A stretch of 64,000 bases of DNA from Aliidiomarina haloalkalitolerans. Lineage in GTDB: Bacteria; Pseudomonadota; Gammaproteobacteria; Enterobacterales; Alteromonadaceae. This document shows positions 26,939 to 35,964 of the stretch, in pieces. Within the stretch, counting starts at the first letter, position 1. Every line of letters starts with the position of its first letter. The position numbers and the translations under genes are program-made. Below the pieces are notes generated by a model that had not been told where the DNA came from, ran no database searches, and saw only the letters and a list, made by a program, of their open reading frames with translations. The DNA lies in the NCBI RefSeq assembly GCF_003987315.1, contig NZ_PIPI01000001.1, positions 558,001 through 622,000 of the forward strand, read 5' to 3'.

Positions 26939-28123
26939 CTAGTTTGCCCGTTCCGACCAAGTTGGCATCGTGATCCGTGGTTCGGATACTGCTTGTTCAT
27001 GTGGCCAAATCACACGTTTTTCGCCGTCTTGCCACTGCACAAACACGCCTTGATGAGCCGTTTGATAGCCGCGCTTATCAACTGCGAATGGGCCAAAAAC
27101 AGTGGTCATTTCTAAATTCAGTAACACATCGCGAATGGCGTCACTATTCAAGCTACCTGCGCTGGTAATCGCGTGGGCAAGCAGTTGACAACTGCCATAA
27201 GCGCCAGCGGCATGGAAGCTTGGAGCGCGCTGAAAACGAGCTTGGTAATTACGCACAAACTGTTCTGAACCAGGCAGTGGAACCGACGCTTCCCATGCCG
27301 ACAGCCCCATTACATAATCAGCGTCGGCACCAAGCGCGTGTTGAAACTCGTCCACGGCCCCCGAGGTACCCATGAGTTGAACATTAATATCAAGCTCTTT
27401 GAGTTGTTGCGTAATGGTGACAAAGTTGGTCAATGCGGACGCCGCTAACGCTAATACCTGCGTTTCTGCGGTAGCGATGTCGCTAAGGTAGCTACGGAAA
27501 TCCTCCGTGCCGCTGGTATACGCCTGTTGAAAGACAACGTCCATGCCTTTGCTAGTAGCTAAATCGATTGCTCCTTGTGCAGCAGCAGCCGGAAATAATG
27601 CGTCTTCATACAACACAGCTACGCGCTGATAACCGTGTTGTTCGGCCATGTTAATCAACCCAGCAAGGAAAACATCAGCGGGCGGCAATACCATAAATAA
27701 GTGATGTCGCCCTTGTTCCCAAATCGAAGAAGTCGCGGCCAATGGTGAAATATGTACGTAACGATGTTTCTCTGTAATCGGAGCAACCGCTTCGGTAAGT
27801 GTTGAACCATAGGGACCCATAATGGCGTCAACTTGTTCCACACTGATTAATTGCTCGTACAAGGCACGCGCTCGCTCTTGGCTCGACTCGTCATCATAAA
27901 CAACAAACTCAACCGGACGTCCCAAGAGTCCTCCTGCTGCATTTAAGTCCTGCTCGCAGAGTAAATAGCCGTTGCGTGCTGCCTGTCCTTGGGTTTGATA
28001 CGCGCCAGTCTGCGACATCGTCGCGCCAATGCGTAGTGGTTCTTGAGCTTGCTGACCACATCCAACAAGATGTAGCAGCAGAGCACTCGTTAATAGCGTA
28101 CCGACCTTCTTGGTTAAATTCAT
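26939..28123 (-). CDS. Branched-chain amino-acid-type substrate-binding lipoprotein
   Basis: A protein of about 394 residues of the periplasmic type I binding-protein fold (LivJ/HAAT family). The lipoprotein signal ends LLHLVGCGQQ; then LRIGATMSQTGAYQTQGQAA and AIMGPYGSTLTEAVAPI follow the family pattern, and the hinge contains AGAYGSCQLLAHAI. ATG 28123 follows GGGGGAGAG. No ABC permease or ATPase gene is adjacent, so it is an orphan binding protein for an unknown small ligand, perhaps partnering a remote transporter or a sensor. Confidence 0.9.
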   Translation of the reverse strand: MNLTKKVGTLLTSALLLHLVGCGQQAQEPLRIGATMSQTGAYQTQGQAARNGYLLCEQDLNAAGGLLGRPVEFVVYDDESSQERARALYEQLISVEQVDAIMGPYGSTLTEAVAPITEKHRYVHISPLAATSSIWEQGRHHLFMVLPPADVFLAGLINMAEQHGYQRVAVLYEDALFPAAAAQGAIDLATSKGMDVVFQQAYTSGTEDFRSYLSDIATAETQVLALAASALTNFVTITQQLKELDINVQLMGTSGAVDEFQHALGADADYVMGLSAWEASVPLPGSEQFVRNYQARFQRAPSFHAAGAYGSCQLLAHAITSAGSLNSDAIRDVLLNLEMTTVFGPFAVDKRGYQTAHQGVFVQWQDGEKRVIWPHEQAVSEPRITMPTWSERAN

Positions 28124-28332
28124 TCTCTCCCCCTTTTTATTATCTTTTTCATCGGCAATTCTCACGCTTGCAGTCCTTAACTTACGCCCTCTCGCACTGA
28201 AATGTAAGGGTTAACCGATTGGATTTTTACACCAATTTGACAATTGTTGACGATTTTTGCCACAGCGAAATGACAACCTCCAGTATACACTTAGGGCTGT
28301 TAGTCTCTGACTATAACGACAGGAGTAAGACC

Positions 28333-28899
28333 ATGAAGATGAACAAAACGACTGGACTCATTGCCTTAATGGTCGGCGCTTTACCGCTAACGACTATGAG
28401 TGTCGCCGCCAACGAGCCGGCTTTCGATTATATTGCGGCGCAATACCAAGAAACACGCGTGAACAATACAGACCTGGACGGTTATAAGTTAGCCCTCTCC
28501 GCATCTGTCACCGAAGATTTCTTTTTCCGCTTAAGCCATGCTAACCAATCCGTACAAAGTTTCGATGTCGACCTCACCAAGCTCGGCTTTGGCTACAAGC
28601 ATTATGTTCAACTTGATACCGTCGCTTACGGTGGTGCGGGTCTAGTGCGTGAACGCTTTAAGTTTAACGGTATTTCAAGTTCAGATTCAGGATTCAACGT
28701 GTTTGTTGGTGCCCGCCACAAGCTCGCTCATAACCTTGAACTTGGCGTTGAAGCTGAGTATATCGACGTGAATGACGACGATGATGTGGTGATTCATTTA
28801 CAAGGACGCTACTGGATTGCCCCGACCTTTAGCATTGTCGCAGGCTATTCATTTGCGAATAACGATCGCTGGATGTTAGGCGCTGCGTTTCACTTTTAA
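28333..28899 (+). CDS. Small outer-membrane beta-barrel protein
   Basis: A 188-residue protein with a signal peptide (cleavage after SVAA) and alternating beta strands throughout, ending in the aromatic terminus FHF typical of outer-membrane barrels. Strands such as FDYIAAQYQETRVNNTD, YKLALSASVTEDFFFRLSHA and WMLGAAFHF suggest eight strands (OmpA/OmpW-like size). The function is unknown. ATG 28333 follows AGGAG at 8 nt; the frame is open upstream but carries no signal. The 209-nt gap to the divergent binding protein holds its promoter. Confidence 0.85.
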   Translation: MKMNKTTGLIALMVGALPLTTMSVAANEPAFDYIAAQYQETRVNNTDLDGYKLALSASVTEDFFFRLSHANQSVQSFDVDLTKLGFGYKHYVQLDTVAYGGAGLVRERFKFNGISSSDSGFNVFVGARHKLAHNLELGVEAEYIDVNDDDDVVIHLQGRYWIAPTFSIVAGYSFANNDRWMLGAAFHF

Positions 28900-29010
28900 G
28901 CGCTCTGCGGTTTAGGTAAGGACTTTTGCCGCTAGGCAATAGCATTGGCGTCTAGTTAAGAACATTGCGACAAGGTTCTTCTTGCAACAACTAATTAAGC
29001 AACAGCTAAA

Positions 29011-29051
29011 CAAAAGGCTTGCGGTTCAACCATAAAACCGCAAGCCTTTTT
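29011..29051. terminator. Bidirectional terminator between convergent genes
   Basis: A 12-bp perfect stem AGGCTTGCGGTT / AACCGCAAGCCT with A-rich left and T-rich right flanks separates the beta-barrel gene (stop 28899) and the CsgG-like gene (stop 29074). The 110 nt between 28900 and 29010 show nothing further. Confidence 0.88.
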
Positions 29052-29073
29052 CGTATACCTGAATTGAACTTGC

Positions 29074-30246
29074 TTAGGTGCGATCACGCAAGAACGTATA
29101 TGGTGCTCCGACGCTGACGGCAAATACTCGCCGCTCACTGTCTGGACGATAGATACCGCCGTTGGCGGCACTTCGTACTCGGCGTGCATCTGCTGAGTTT
29201 TTCCAGCGCACAATTTCACCCACCGAGCTGGTCATCGACGGGGTCACTTCTGCGACGCCAATGGGGGTTGCAAAGCCGGCTTCGTACTCAAAGATGATCA
29301 TGGTTTCGTTCGGCAGTACACCGGCGTTTTGACCACGGTCTAAACTAATTTGATCACCACGAATGCCGACCACCTGTGCAGTAGCTGGCATTTCTGCCAA
29401 CATCCGGGTAAGCAAAATATCGATTCCGCGCGACGCCATATCATTGAGTACTGCTTGCACGTGAGCCGAATCAAAGTAACGGAAACCACTTACGTAACGG
29501 TCATTGGCGGTGACAAACTGCAGTTGCCGACGATCGCGAACATCGGCTGAGTCCACTCGCACTTTACCAAGATTTGGATACGCCATAATCTCACGGCTAA
29601 ACGGGTTCAATACCGACGCGGTAATTTCGAAGCTGTAATCCATCCAACCTGTGATACTGCCTTGGTTTTTTACTGACCGTAAGGTGTCGAGTTTAATCAC
29701 ATAATCCGGCGCCAGAATTCGCTGCTCGGCAGCACGTGCATCCGCAGCGGCATCGCCCTGTTGCTGACGAAATGTCGCTAGCTCTTGACTCACAACTTGG
29801 TCGTCACGAGTCACGATCCGAAAACGATTAATCCCAGCGAATTGATTTTCTAGCATGTTCACTAAGCCGCGAGCGTCGTAATCACGCACCGCGTCGACAC
29901 CAAAACCTTCACCACTGACGTCCGCCACGTCAAAGTACATGCGCACAACCGGCCGATACAACGGACAGTTCGGGTGCTCATTTTGAACGTCGAAGGTACA
30001 AAACTCGAGCCCTTGGGTGTCGAAGTAGTTCGGCACCCGAATATCAGCGTCACGGAAATCAAACGCGCGCCGAGCAATGGAAGCCGTAGACGGGTCTGAG
30101 GTTGTCGCAACACGACGAGTTTGCTCTGCTGGCTGTGTGCTACAAGCTGCGATCGTTAGCGCGCCAAGCGCGATAAGTACAGCAAGTGCTGATTTACGGA
30201 AAAACGGTCGCCGTTCTTGTGCGATTGTTGCTGTTACATATTGCAT
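29074..30246 (-). CDS. Lipoprotein with CsgG/FlgO-like fold (tentative)
   Basis: A 390-residue envelope lipoprotein (lipobox LTIAACSTQ). The central part resembles CsgG-type domains: MLENQFAGINRFRIVTRDDQ, then a helix and APDYVIKLDTLRSV, followed by a long strand region. The C-terminal segment VVGIRGDQISLDRGQNAGVL is like the FlgT C-domain, which is linked to outer-membrane assembly. I do not recognise the exact family. AGAGG lies 9 nt before the ATG. It lies 16 nt after a second lipoprotein gene, so the two probably form one unit, perhaps a secretion or surface-assembly apparatus. Confidence 0.75.
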   Translation of the reverse strand: MQYVTATIAQERRPFFRKSALAVLIALGALTIAACSTQPAEQTRRVATTSDPSTASIARRAFDFRDADIRVPNYFDTQGLEFCTFDVQNEHPNCPLYRPVVRMYFDVADVSGEGFGVDAVRDYDARGLVNMLENQFAGINRFRIVTRDDQVVSQELATFRQQQGDAAADARAAEQRILAPDYVIKLDTLRSVKNQGSITGWMDYSFEITASVLNPFSREIMAYPNLGKVRVDSADVRDRRQLQFVTANDRYVSGFRYFDSAHVQAVLNDMASRGIDILLTRMLAEMPATAQVVGIRGDQISLDRGQNAGVLPNETMIIFEYEAGFATPIGVAEVTPSMTSSVGEIVRWKNSADARRVRSAANGGIYRPDSERRVFAVSVGAPYTFLRDRT

Positions 30247-30262
30247 CAGAGATTACCTCTCA

Positions 30263-30961
30263 TCACTGGTTAAGTCTTTCTAAGTCGCGTTGCAAATCAT
30301 CGATAGCGGCAATGGTTGCCTGCTCAATTCGAATCAAAGCATTAGCTTCCCGAGCTAACTGCAATTGGTCTCGTGCCCGCAGCAGCGCTAAAATTAAATC
30401 GTTATCATGAGTTCGGTTGCCATGCCCTCCGGTCAACCCACTTAACATATTAGCAAGCGCAAAGACCATAACCGCATCGCGATGCTCCTTCAGCAAATAC
30501 CCAGCCACTAACATTTGCGCTGAAATTTCTACCGCCAGAGCCCGATTGCGTTCTTGAATGCGTCGGTTAGCCAGTTGGTACGCGGCTAACTTCGGCGCTA
30601 TCTTGTCTTCGTCAGCGCTTGCTTGGGCATCAAACGCACGCGCCGCCGCTTGCAACTCATCAGTACTCGCACCTTGATAGGCCCACAAAAATGCTTGCAC
30701 ATCACGATGAAATTCCGCGCGGATTCGGTATTCGTACATCAGTTCAGCTTGCTGCTCTAATATTGCTGCGGCGACATTTAAAAACTCGTCCACGCCTGGC
30801 GATATGCGCACGCGCCGATAACCGACCCGCTCAATTCGTTGGCTCAATTCAGTCATCGCGGCTTCCCGATCGAGCGTATGGGCATTTTCGGGTAGACGAC
30901 TTGCGCAGCCCGTTAACTGGCCAAGCAACAGCAGAATTAATAAGATAACGCTTCGTTTCAT
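30263..30961 (-). CDS. Helical lipoprotein of unknown family
   Basis: A 232-residue protein with a lipoprotein signal (LLLGQLTGCASR) and an almost entirely helical mature part rich in Ala, Glu, Arg and Leu (AARAFDAQASADEDKIAPKL and QLANRRIQERNRALAVEISA), with an amphipathic C-terminus. A short hydrophobic stretch AVMVFALANMLSGLTGGHG may contact membrane. I do not recognise it. It is the first gene of a two-gene unit with the CsgG-like lipoprotein, which suggests a shared envelope complex. Confidence 0.75.
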   Translation of the reverse strand: MKRSVILLILLLLGQLTGCASRLPENAHTLDREAAMTELSQRIERVGYRRVRISPGVDEFLNVAAAILEQQAELMYEYRIRAEFHRDVQAFLWAYQGASTDELQAAARAFDAQASADEDKIAPKLAAYQLANRRIQERNRALAVEISAQMLVAGYLLKEHRDAVMVFALANMLSGLTGGHGNRTHDNDLILALLRARDQLQLAREANALIRIEQATIAAIDDLQRDLERLNQ

Positions 30962-31047
30962 AGCCTTCAGACTGCTTCAAATGAATTAAGTTGCTAGCTC
31001 GTACTCGCAACATAACTGAGAAAAGCGCAAGAAACTGTCAAAGATTG

Positions 31048-32412
31048 TTAGTCAAGTAACCGCAGGCATTGGCTGCGCTCGAGCGAGTCATCAAACTTTT
31101 CCTGGTTTAACGTGGACCACTGCGGGTGGGCGCGAGCGCGGGCAAGAAATAATTTAAAGCGAGCAGGCTCATGGAACTCAGCGTTCTCGTTAACTAGACT
31201 AAGTGGTGTGATTGCAGCGTGACCGCGCCGCATGAGGGCTTGAACGAGCTGTTGTTGGCGAGCTGCCAACAACCGAATAATTTCTGGTTGGATATGGATT
31301 TCACTGTGCCCTTGCACCGCATGTTTAATCCGCCGGCCATACTGCTGCCAGCTTTGCCAAAGCCCACCCGCGGCCGCACCGATAACCGTACCAGCACCAA
31401 GGCTGAGGCCGCCAACCATCAAATCAAAACCAGCACCCGCTGCACCACCGGTGACGATGCCTTTCGACGCTTTGATGCCGAATTCTTTAAGTGTTTCCGG
31501 CGCAAATAAAGGGGCTTGCCAAGCTTGTTGACCAACGGCCAGACGTTGCAAGGTCGCGGCATTGGCTGGGAAACCAAAAATCTGCAAAATTGCCGTCACG
31601 CTACGCTGTTCACGGGCCACCACGCGCTGTTCCATCGCTGCAGTTATCTGACTCAATTGGTCGAGCTCATCACTCGCTATTCGTTCTGAATAGGCCGCCA
31701 CGTCTAAGAGTAACTCACTTATTTCCCGGCGTGCAGCGATTATTCTTTGTTGCGCTTGGCGTTGTCGTTGCTGCTGAATGGTGTGTAAGTGCGTTCGATG
31801 TTTCGGTAGTAAGGTTGCTAGATGCTGGAAAATCTCGCTGTCGCCATGTTCGGGCAAACTCACCGTATCGAATTCAATCCAGCCATGCAAATTCACTTGC
31901 GCTAACGCTTGTTGCCAAGCTGCTGATTGCTGATCAGCATGCGCGGTGAAATTGAGCACCGGTAAAATTGGTTTCCCGCAGCGCCGTAAAATATCGAGCT
32001 CGTCTTGATATTTCGGCAGGACGGGATCGCGGCAATCGATTAAATAAAAAGCCGCGTCAACCTGAAGCAATTGTCGCAATACTTTTGCTTCTTGCTCAAA
32101 TTCATCTTTTGCGGCTGGCGCTTGCAGAAATGTCCGAATCTGTTCCGGACCGTTGTGGCGAGACCTGTCTTGGTCAGTCTGCAAGGACTGTAAATACTCA
32201 TATAGGCCTAGCCCATCTTCAAGACCTGGAGTATCAAATATTTCGAGCACGACGTCGTCGCCTAACTTCAGCTCCGCTCGACGGACGTCACGGGTTGTGC
32301 TTGGACGATCTGACACCTCACCAAAACTGGTATTCTGCAGCAATGTCCGCACAAACGAGGTCTTGCCAGTGTTAGTATGGCCAACCACGCAAACTTGTAA
32401 TGCTTCAGCCAT
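31048..32412 (-). CDS. DUF3482-domain GTPase
   Basis: A GTPase of about 454 residues. The N-terminal Era/TrmE-like G domain has P-loop GHTNTGKTS near residue 10, DTPGLED (G3) near residue 60, and a weak G4 region around LPVLNFTAHADQQ without a clear NKxD. DUF3482 follows, with hydrophobic glycine-rich segments (GGAAGAGFDLMVGGLSLGAGTV) that look membrane-inserting. ATG 32412 overlaps the DUF2868 gene by 8 nt. The two genes form a conserved pair of unknown function, likely acting at the inner membrane. Confidence 0.88.
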   Translation of the reverse strand: MAEALQVCVVGHTNTGKTSFVRTLLQNTSFGEVSDRPSTTRDVRRAELKLGDDVVLEIFDTPGLEDGLGLYEYLQSLQTDQDRSRHNGPEQIRTFLQAPAAKDEFEQEAKVLRQLLQVDAAFYLIDCRDPVLPKYQDELDILRRCGKPILPVLNFTAHADQQSAAWQQALAQVNLHGWIEFDTVSLPEHGDSEIFQHLATLLPKHRTHLHTIQQQRQRQAQQRIIAARREISELLLDVAAYSERIASDELDQLSQITAAMEQRVVAREQRSVTAILQIFGFPANAATLQRLAVGQQAWQAPLFAPETLKEFGIKASKGIVTGGAAGAGFDLMVGGLSLGAGTVIGAAAGGLWQSWQQYGRRIKHAVQGHSEIHIQPEIIRLLAARQQQLVQALMRRGHAAITPLSLVNENAEFHEPARFKLFLARARAHPQWSTLNQEKFDDSLERSQCLRLLD

Positions 32413-33847
32413 GATCAATATCCTCGTCGCGTAGCCACCGAATTGCTTCGTCAGGAAAGGTAAAGCCGGAAATGTGTTGTTCTGCTAACAGCTCCTGCCA
32501 TTGCGTTTGATACTTACCATGACCGACACACCAAACCGCAAGTTGATTACAGTGCGGTTGCAGTTTCGCCAGATAGCGCAAACTACCGCGGTCTGGTGTA
32601 ATTTGTGTATCAATCCGAACCAACACTTTGCGTGCAGGTTTGGCCGCTAATGCCTGCAATAGCGTCTCGCGCTGAGCTTGAGAGGCAACCACACCACGGT
32701 CTTCAAGTAAAAATACGTCATTCCACTCCGGAACAGGCTCGTAATCTAACGTGAAAACTAAATAGTCCTTCCCTATGACCGCCGACCGTTGACGTCTCTG
32801 CGTTGGAAGCGCATCGGGTTCTGGATCAACCACGTCCGATTGTTGCGGTTGCAATCGCGGTATCAATTGAGCTAAGCCGGGTTGGGTGAAGTCGAGCTGC
32901 ATACGCCGTTGGCGACGTTGATACAGCTTCCGAGTGACTAGCCATAAAATTAACCGCGGCAAAACACCAAACAGGATAATAACACTGAGAATCCATAACC
33001 CTGTGCTACGTGGCGACAGGATGTAACTGTATGACTGACCTGCTTGGTGGGCTTCAATTAAGGTGGGTGAAGCAATACCGAATAGTTCAGTTGCCCACGT
33101 AAACAGCGCTAAAAATACAAAAACGCTGTCGTCGCTAAGAATCGTCGTTGACCAAACGAGCTGGTAGCCTTCAAATGCGAAACGCAGACTGATATGAATC
33201 GCCGCTACAACCAGTGTCGTCAACCAAAATAAGTGTGTCCATCGACTCAACCACAGTTGCAATAAGCCAGCTTGTTGCTGCACCGCTAACCAACTTTGCA
33301 ACGTGCTTTCGCGCTGCTTGTTGCTTTTCTCTTTGCTCTTCTCTGGGCGAAACGTTTTTTGCATCCAACTAAATAAAGCCAGAACGCGCCCCGCAATTCC
33401 GCCCTGCCACGACGGTCGCCAAACCATGCTGATGCCCCACAGTATGAGCATGATAAAATTGACGAACAACACCGCAGCTAACAGCCCGAGTACATTGATA
33501 TTCGGGTGCGAAAACATCAATGCTGAATTCACCAACGAAAACCCCGTCAAAACCGCTAAGCCCAGAATAATCCAGCGTAACGAAGACAAGGCACCTTGGG
33601 TGCTTTGCATTGCACTCAGAACTTGCCGTGACTCGGCTAGATGATGCGCCCGCGCCACAATTTTCTGTGTCAGCGATTGATCGCTATTGTGTAGCTTCGC
33701 AACCACTTCGCGATCGTCAAACCGCTCCTCATGAGCGTCTTGACGACGGATGTGTTCCACGACCCAAAAATCCTGCTCCCTGTCTTGCGGGGAAACCGGT
33801 ACAACATTCGGCCGTTGATCGCGTTGGCGCTGTAATCCTTTTCGCAC
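32405..33847 (-). CDS. DUF2868 family membrane protein
   Basis: A 480-residue protein with four to five predicted membrane helices: LRWIILGLAVLTGFSLVNSA, LAAVLFVNFIMLILWGISMV, LFWLTTLVVAAIHISL and WILSVIILFGVLPRLILWLV. The C-terminal soluble part begins after the last helix (about residue 310). It matches DUF2868, co-occurring with DUF3482 GTPases; the function is unknown. The start is GTG at 33847, with GGAAGGAG 12 nt upstream, so the exact start is uncertain. It is transcribed divergently from the TetR gene. Confidence 0.87.
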   Translation of the reverse strand: MRKGLQRQRDQRPNVVPVSPQDREQDFWVVEHIRRQDAHEERFDDREVVAKLHNSDQSLTQKIVARAHHLAESRQVLSAMQSTQGALSSLRWIILGLAVLTGFSLVNSALMFSHPNINVLGLLAAVLFVNFIMLILWGISMVWRPSWQGGIAGRVLALFSWMQKTFRPEKSKEKSNKQRESTLQSWLAVQQQAGLLQLWLSRWTHLFWLTTLVVAAIHISLRFAFEGYQLVWSTTILSDDSVFVFLALFTWATELFGIASPTLIEAHQAGQSYSYILSPRSTGLWILSVIILFGVLPRLILWLVTRKLYQRRQRRMQLDFTQPGLAQLIPRLQPQQSDVVDPEPDALPTQRRQRSAVIGKDYLVFTLDYEPVPEWNDVFLLEDRGVVASQAQRETLLQALAAKPARKVLVRIDTQITPDRGSLRYLAKLQPHCNQLAVWCVGHGKYQTQWQELLAEQHISGFTFPDEAIRWLRDEDIDHG

Positions 33848-33953
33848 GGTTGGTACGTACTCCTTCCTCTTACGATGTTCTTGATAAACATAGCATAAGG
33901 CACGAAAAAGCCGAACATAAAATGATTATTCTCCAACTTCCCTTTTTAATTAC

Positions 33954-33983
33954 TTGACAACTTAGTCGGTTTTACGGGAGAAT
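33954..33983 (+). promoter_or_regulatory. Promoter of the TetR-RND operon
   Basis: Consensus TTGACA (33954-33959) is followed after 18 nt by GAGAAT (33978-33983). The predicted start lies at the operator palindrome 33985-34006, so a bound repressor would block initiation. Confidence 0.6.
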
Positions 33984-33984
33984 C

Positions 33985-34006
33985 TCGGACTGACTAGTCC
34001 GTCCGA
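33985..34006. promoter_or_regulatory. 22-bp operator palindrome for the TetR regulator
   Basis: TCGGACTGACTAGTCCGTCC plus GA forms a palindrome with a single mismatched pair (centre between 33995 and 33996). It lies between the -10 and the TetR start codon, the expected place for autorepression. The core GACTAGTC is a common TetR-family half-site arrangement. Confidence 0.75.
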
Positions 34007-34051
34007 TGGTTTGTAAACTCATTTTTTGACCACATATTTTGATGAGAAGGT

Positions 34052-34768
34052 ATGACTTCAAACGCTATGGAATCGATTGAAAAGCCCCCTAAACGGGTTC
34101 ATAAACCAGCCGAACAGCGCCAACAAGAAATTATTGCCGCTGCCGTTCGTGCGTTTGCTGACCGTGGTTATCAAGTCACTGATATGCAAACCATTGCTGA
34201 ACTTGCCGGCGTCGGCAAAGGCACCTTGTACCGTCATTTTCCGAATAAGGAAGAGTTATTTAAGTTGGTTCTTGCCCACCAGCTTGATATTTTGCGTGAC
34301 CGGATGTTGCAAGCGCGCGATAGCACCACCAACCCACTCTGTCGGCTTTACGCCATGATGCATGCCTACCTTGAGTATTTTGATACGCACCCAGACACGG
34401 TCGAACTGTTTATTCAAGAACGCGCCGAATTTGGTCGTGAGGTTACACCACAATATTTCCAGCGCATGCACCATAGCAAAGATGATTGGTTATTCGTCTT
34501 TCAAGATATTAAAAACACCTACCCAGTGCGCGAATTTTTAAGTGCCGAAGAAATGTCGTCTTTGTCGGGCGAGCTGCTGCATGGTGCCGTTTATCTCAGT
34601 ATGGCAAGCGTACCGAAGCGCGCTTCACTCACGCGCCTTGATCAAGTTTTTTCATTTTACCTCCACGGCATCATGCACGTGCAGAACCCTCTCAGTTTTG
34701 TTGAGCAACTTCGTGAGTGCTCAAAGAATTCTATTTCTCAGCAGACCAAAGAATTGGAGAATTATTAA
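34052..34768 (+). CDS. TetR/AcrR-family repressor of the efflux operon
   Basis: A 238-residue regulator. The N-terminal HTH (about 20-75) is well conserved (RQQEIIAAAVRAFADRGYQV, MQTIAELAGVGKGTLYRHFP, NKEELFKLVL). The C-terminal ligand domain is of the AcrR type. The stop overlaps the start of the adaptor gene (TAATG), so it is co-translated with the pump and should repress the whole operon from the 33985-34006 palindrome. Confidence 0.93.
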   Translation: MTSNAMESIEKPPKRVHKPAEQRQQEIIAAAVRAFADRGYQVTDMQTIAELAGVGKGTLYRHFPNKEELFKLVLAHQLDILRDRMLQARDSTTNPLCRLYAMMHAYLEYFDTHPDTVELFIQERAEFGREVTPQYFQRMHHSKDDWLFVFQDIKNTYPVREFLSAEEMSSLSGELLHGAVYLSMASVPKRASLTRLDQVFSFYLHGIMHVQNPLSFVEQLRECSKNSISQQTKELENY

Positions 34769-35946
34769 TGAACGCATCATTTCGCGCTCACTCTCACCCT
34801 CGTCGTCACACTTGGGTTACACCAAAGCAGATCGCCCTCAGTGCCAGTGCGCTGGTTATGTTAACCGCTTGTAGCGGTGATGCTAGCAACGGTCAGGGCA
34901 ATGGCCAAAATGGTATGCCGCCTTCACCAGTCACCATTGCTGAAGTGCAAACTGAATCAGCAATTTATACTGCACAATATCCAGCGCGAGTGCGTGGTGC
35001 TCGAGAGGTTGAAGTTCGCGCCCAAGTCGGTGGCATTCTTCAGCAACGCAATTTCCATGAAGGTCATGCTGTCAGTCAAGGCGATACCCTCTTTCAAATA
35101 GACCCAGAACCGTATCAATTGGCTGTGAATGCGGCACAAGCAGAGCTTGCCGACGCCACTGCTATGCACCAGCAAGCGGATCGCGAATGGCGACGCGTGT
35201 CTGGTTTGTTTGAGAGTAACGCAGCCAGTGAGCGCGAATACGACCAAGCTCGTTCGGCAATTGAAGCGGCAAAAGCGCGTTTGGCACGCGCCGAATCAGG
35301 CCTTGCAGATGCACAACGCAACCTTCGTTATACCCGGGTTGAAGCGCCTATTTCTGGTTTGGCCGGCGTCGAATCGGTGACTGAAGGAAATCTCATTAGC
35401 ACGGGCACCTATTTGACCCACATCGTGCAAACCGACACGGTCCATTTGCACTTCGCTATTCCAGAAAGTGACGCGCAACTCTATCGCGTTCATTTACAAC
35501 AAACTCATGCGCAACAAAGCAACGAGCAAGGCAGCTTCGTTGCGGTTACCAACAGTCAAGGTCAGAGCTACGCTGTGCAAGGTCGCATTAACTACGTTGC
35601 ACCAAGCGTCGATACACAAACTGGTCGCGTGGTGATGCGTGCCGAAGTCGACAATACCAATGCAGAACTATTACCAGGCCAGTTCGTTCGTGTAGAACTC
35701 GCCCTGCAAGCGTTTGACGACGTCGTGTTAATTGACCCAACCACAGTGAGTCAAGGCCCGGACGGCCCGCAAGTGTATGTGGTGAATGGCACTGAACAAG
35801 CGCAAGCGCGGCCAGTAACATTGGGACCGAAAGTCAATGGCAAGCAAGTTGTACTTGAGGGTCTATCAGCCGGCGACAAGTTAATCATTAATGGTCATGT
35901 TGCTGTTCGTGACGGCGCACCAGTGATGATCACCAACGGTCAATAA
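34768..35946 (+). CDS. RND efflux periplasmic adaptor (membrane fusion protein)
   Basis: An adaptor of about 392 residues (AcrA/MexA type) that links the inner-membrane pump to the outer-membrane channel. The lipoprotein signal is MLTACSGDAS; then a beta-barrel/lipoyl part (EVRAQVGGILQQRNFHEGHA), a helical hairpin (about 110-180), the second lipoyl half (YTRVEAPISGLAGVESV) and a C-terminal barrel (GQFVRVELALQ). ATG 34768 overlaps the TetR stop. The upstream in-frame extension is part of the TetR gene. Confidence 0.95.
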   Translation: MNASFRAHSHPRRHTWVTPKQIALSASALVMLTACSGDASNGQGNGQNGMPPSPVTIAEVQTESAIYTAQYPARVRGAREVEVRAQVGGILQQRNFHEGHAVSQGDTLFQIDPEPYQLAVNAAQAELADATAMHQQADREWRRVSGLFESNAASEREYDQARSAIEAAKARLARAESGLADAQRNLRYTRVEAPISGLAGVESVTEGNLISTGTYLTHIVQTDTVHLHFAIPESDAQLYRVHLQQTHAQQSNEQGSFVAVTNSQGQSYAVQGRINYVAPSVDTQTGRVVMRAEVDNTNAELLPGQFVRVELALQAFDDVVLIDPTTVSQGPDGPQVYVVNGTEQAQARPVTLGPKVNGKQVVLEGLSAGDKLIINGHVAVRDGAPVMITNGQ

Positions 35947-35964
35947 ACGACTAAAGGAAGGTTT

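Noticed and set aside
28219-28332. Longer N-terminus of the beta-barrel protein
   Set aside because: The extra 38 residues precede the signal peptide; AGGAG is placed for ATG 28333.
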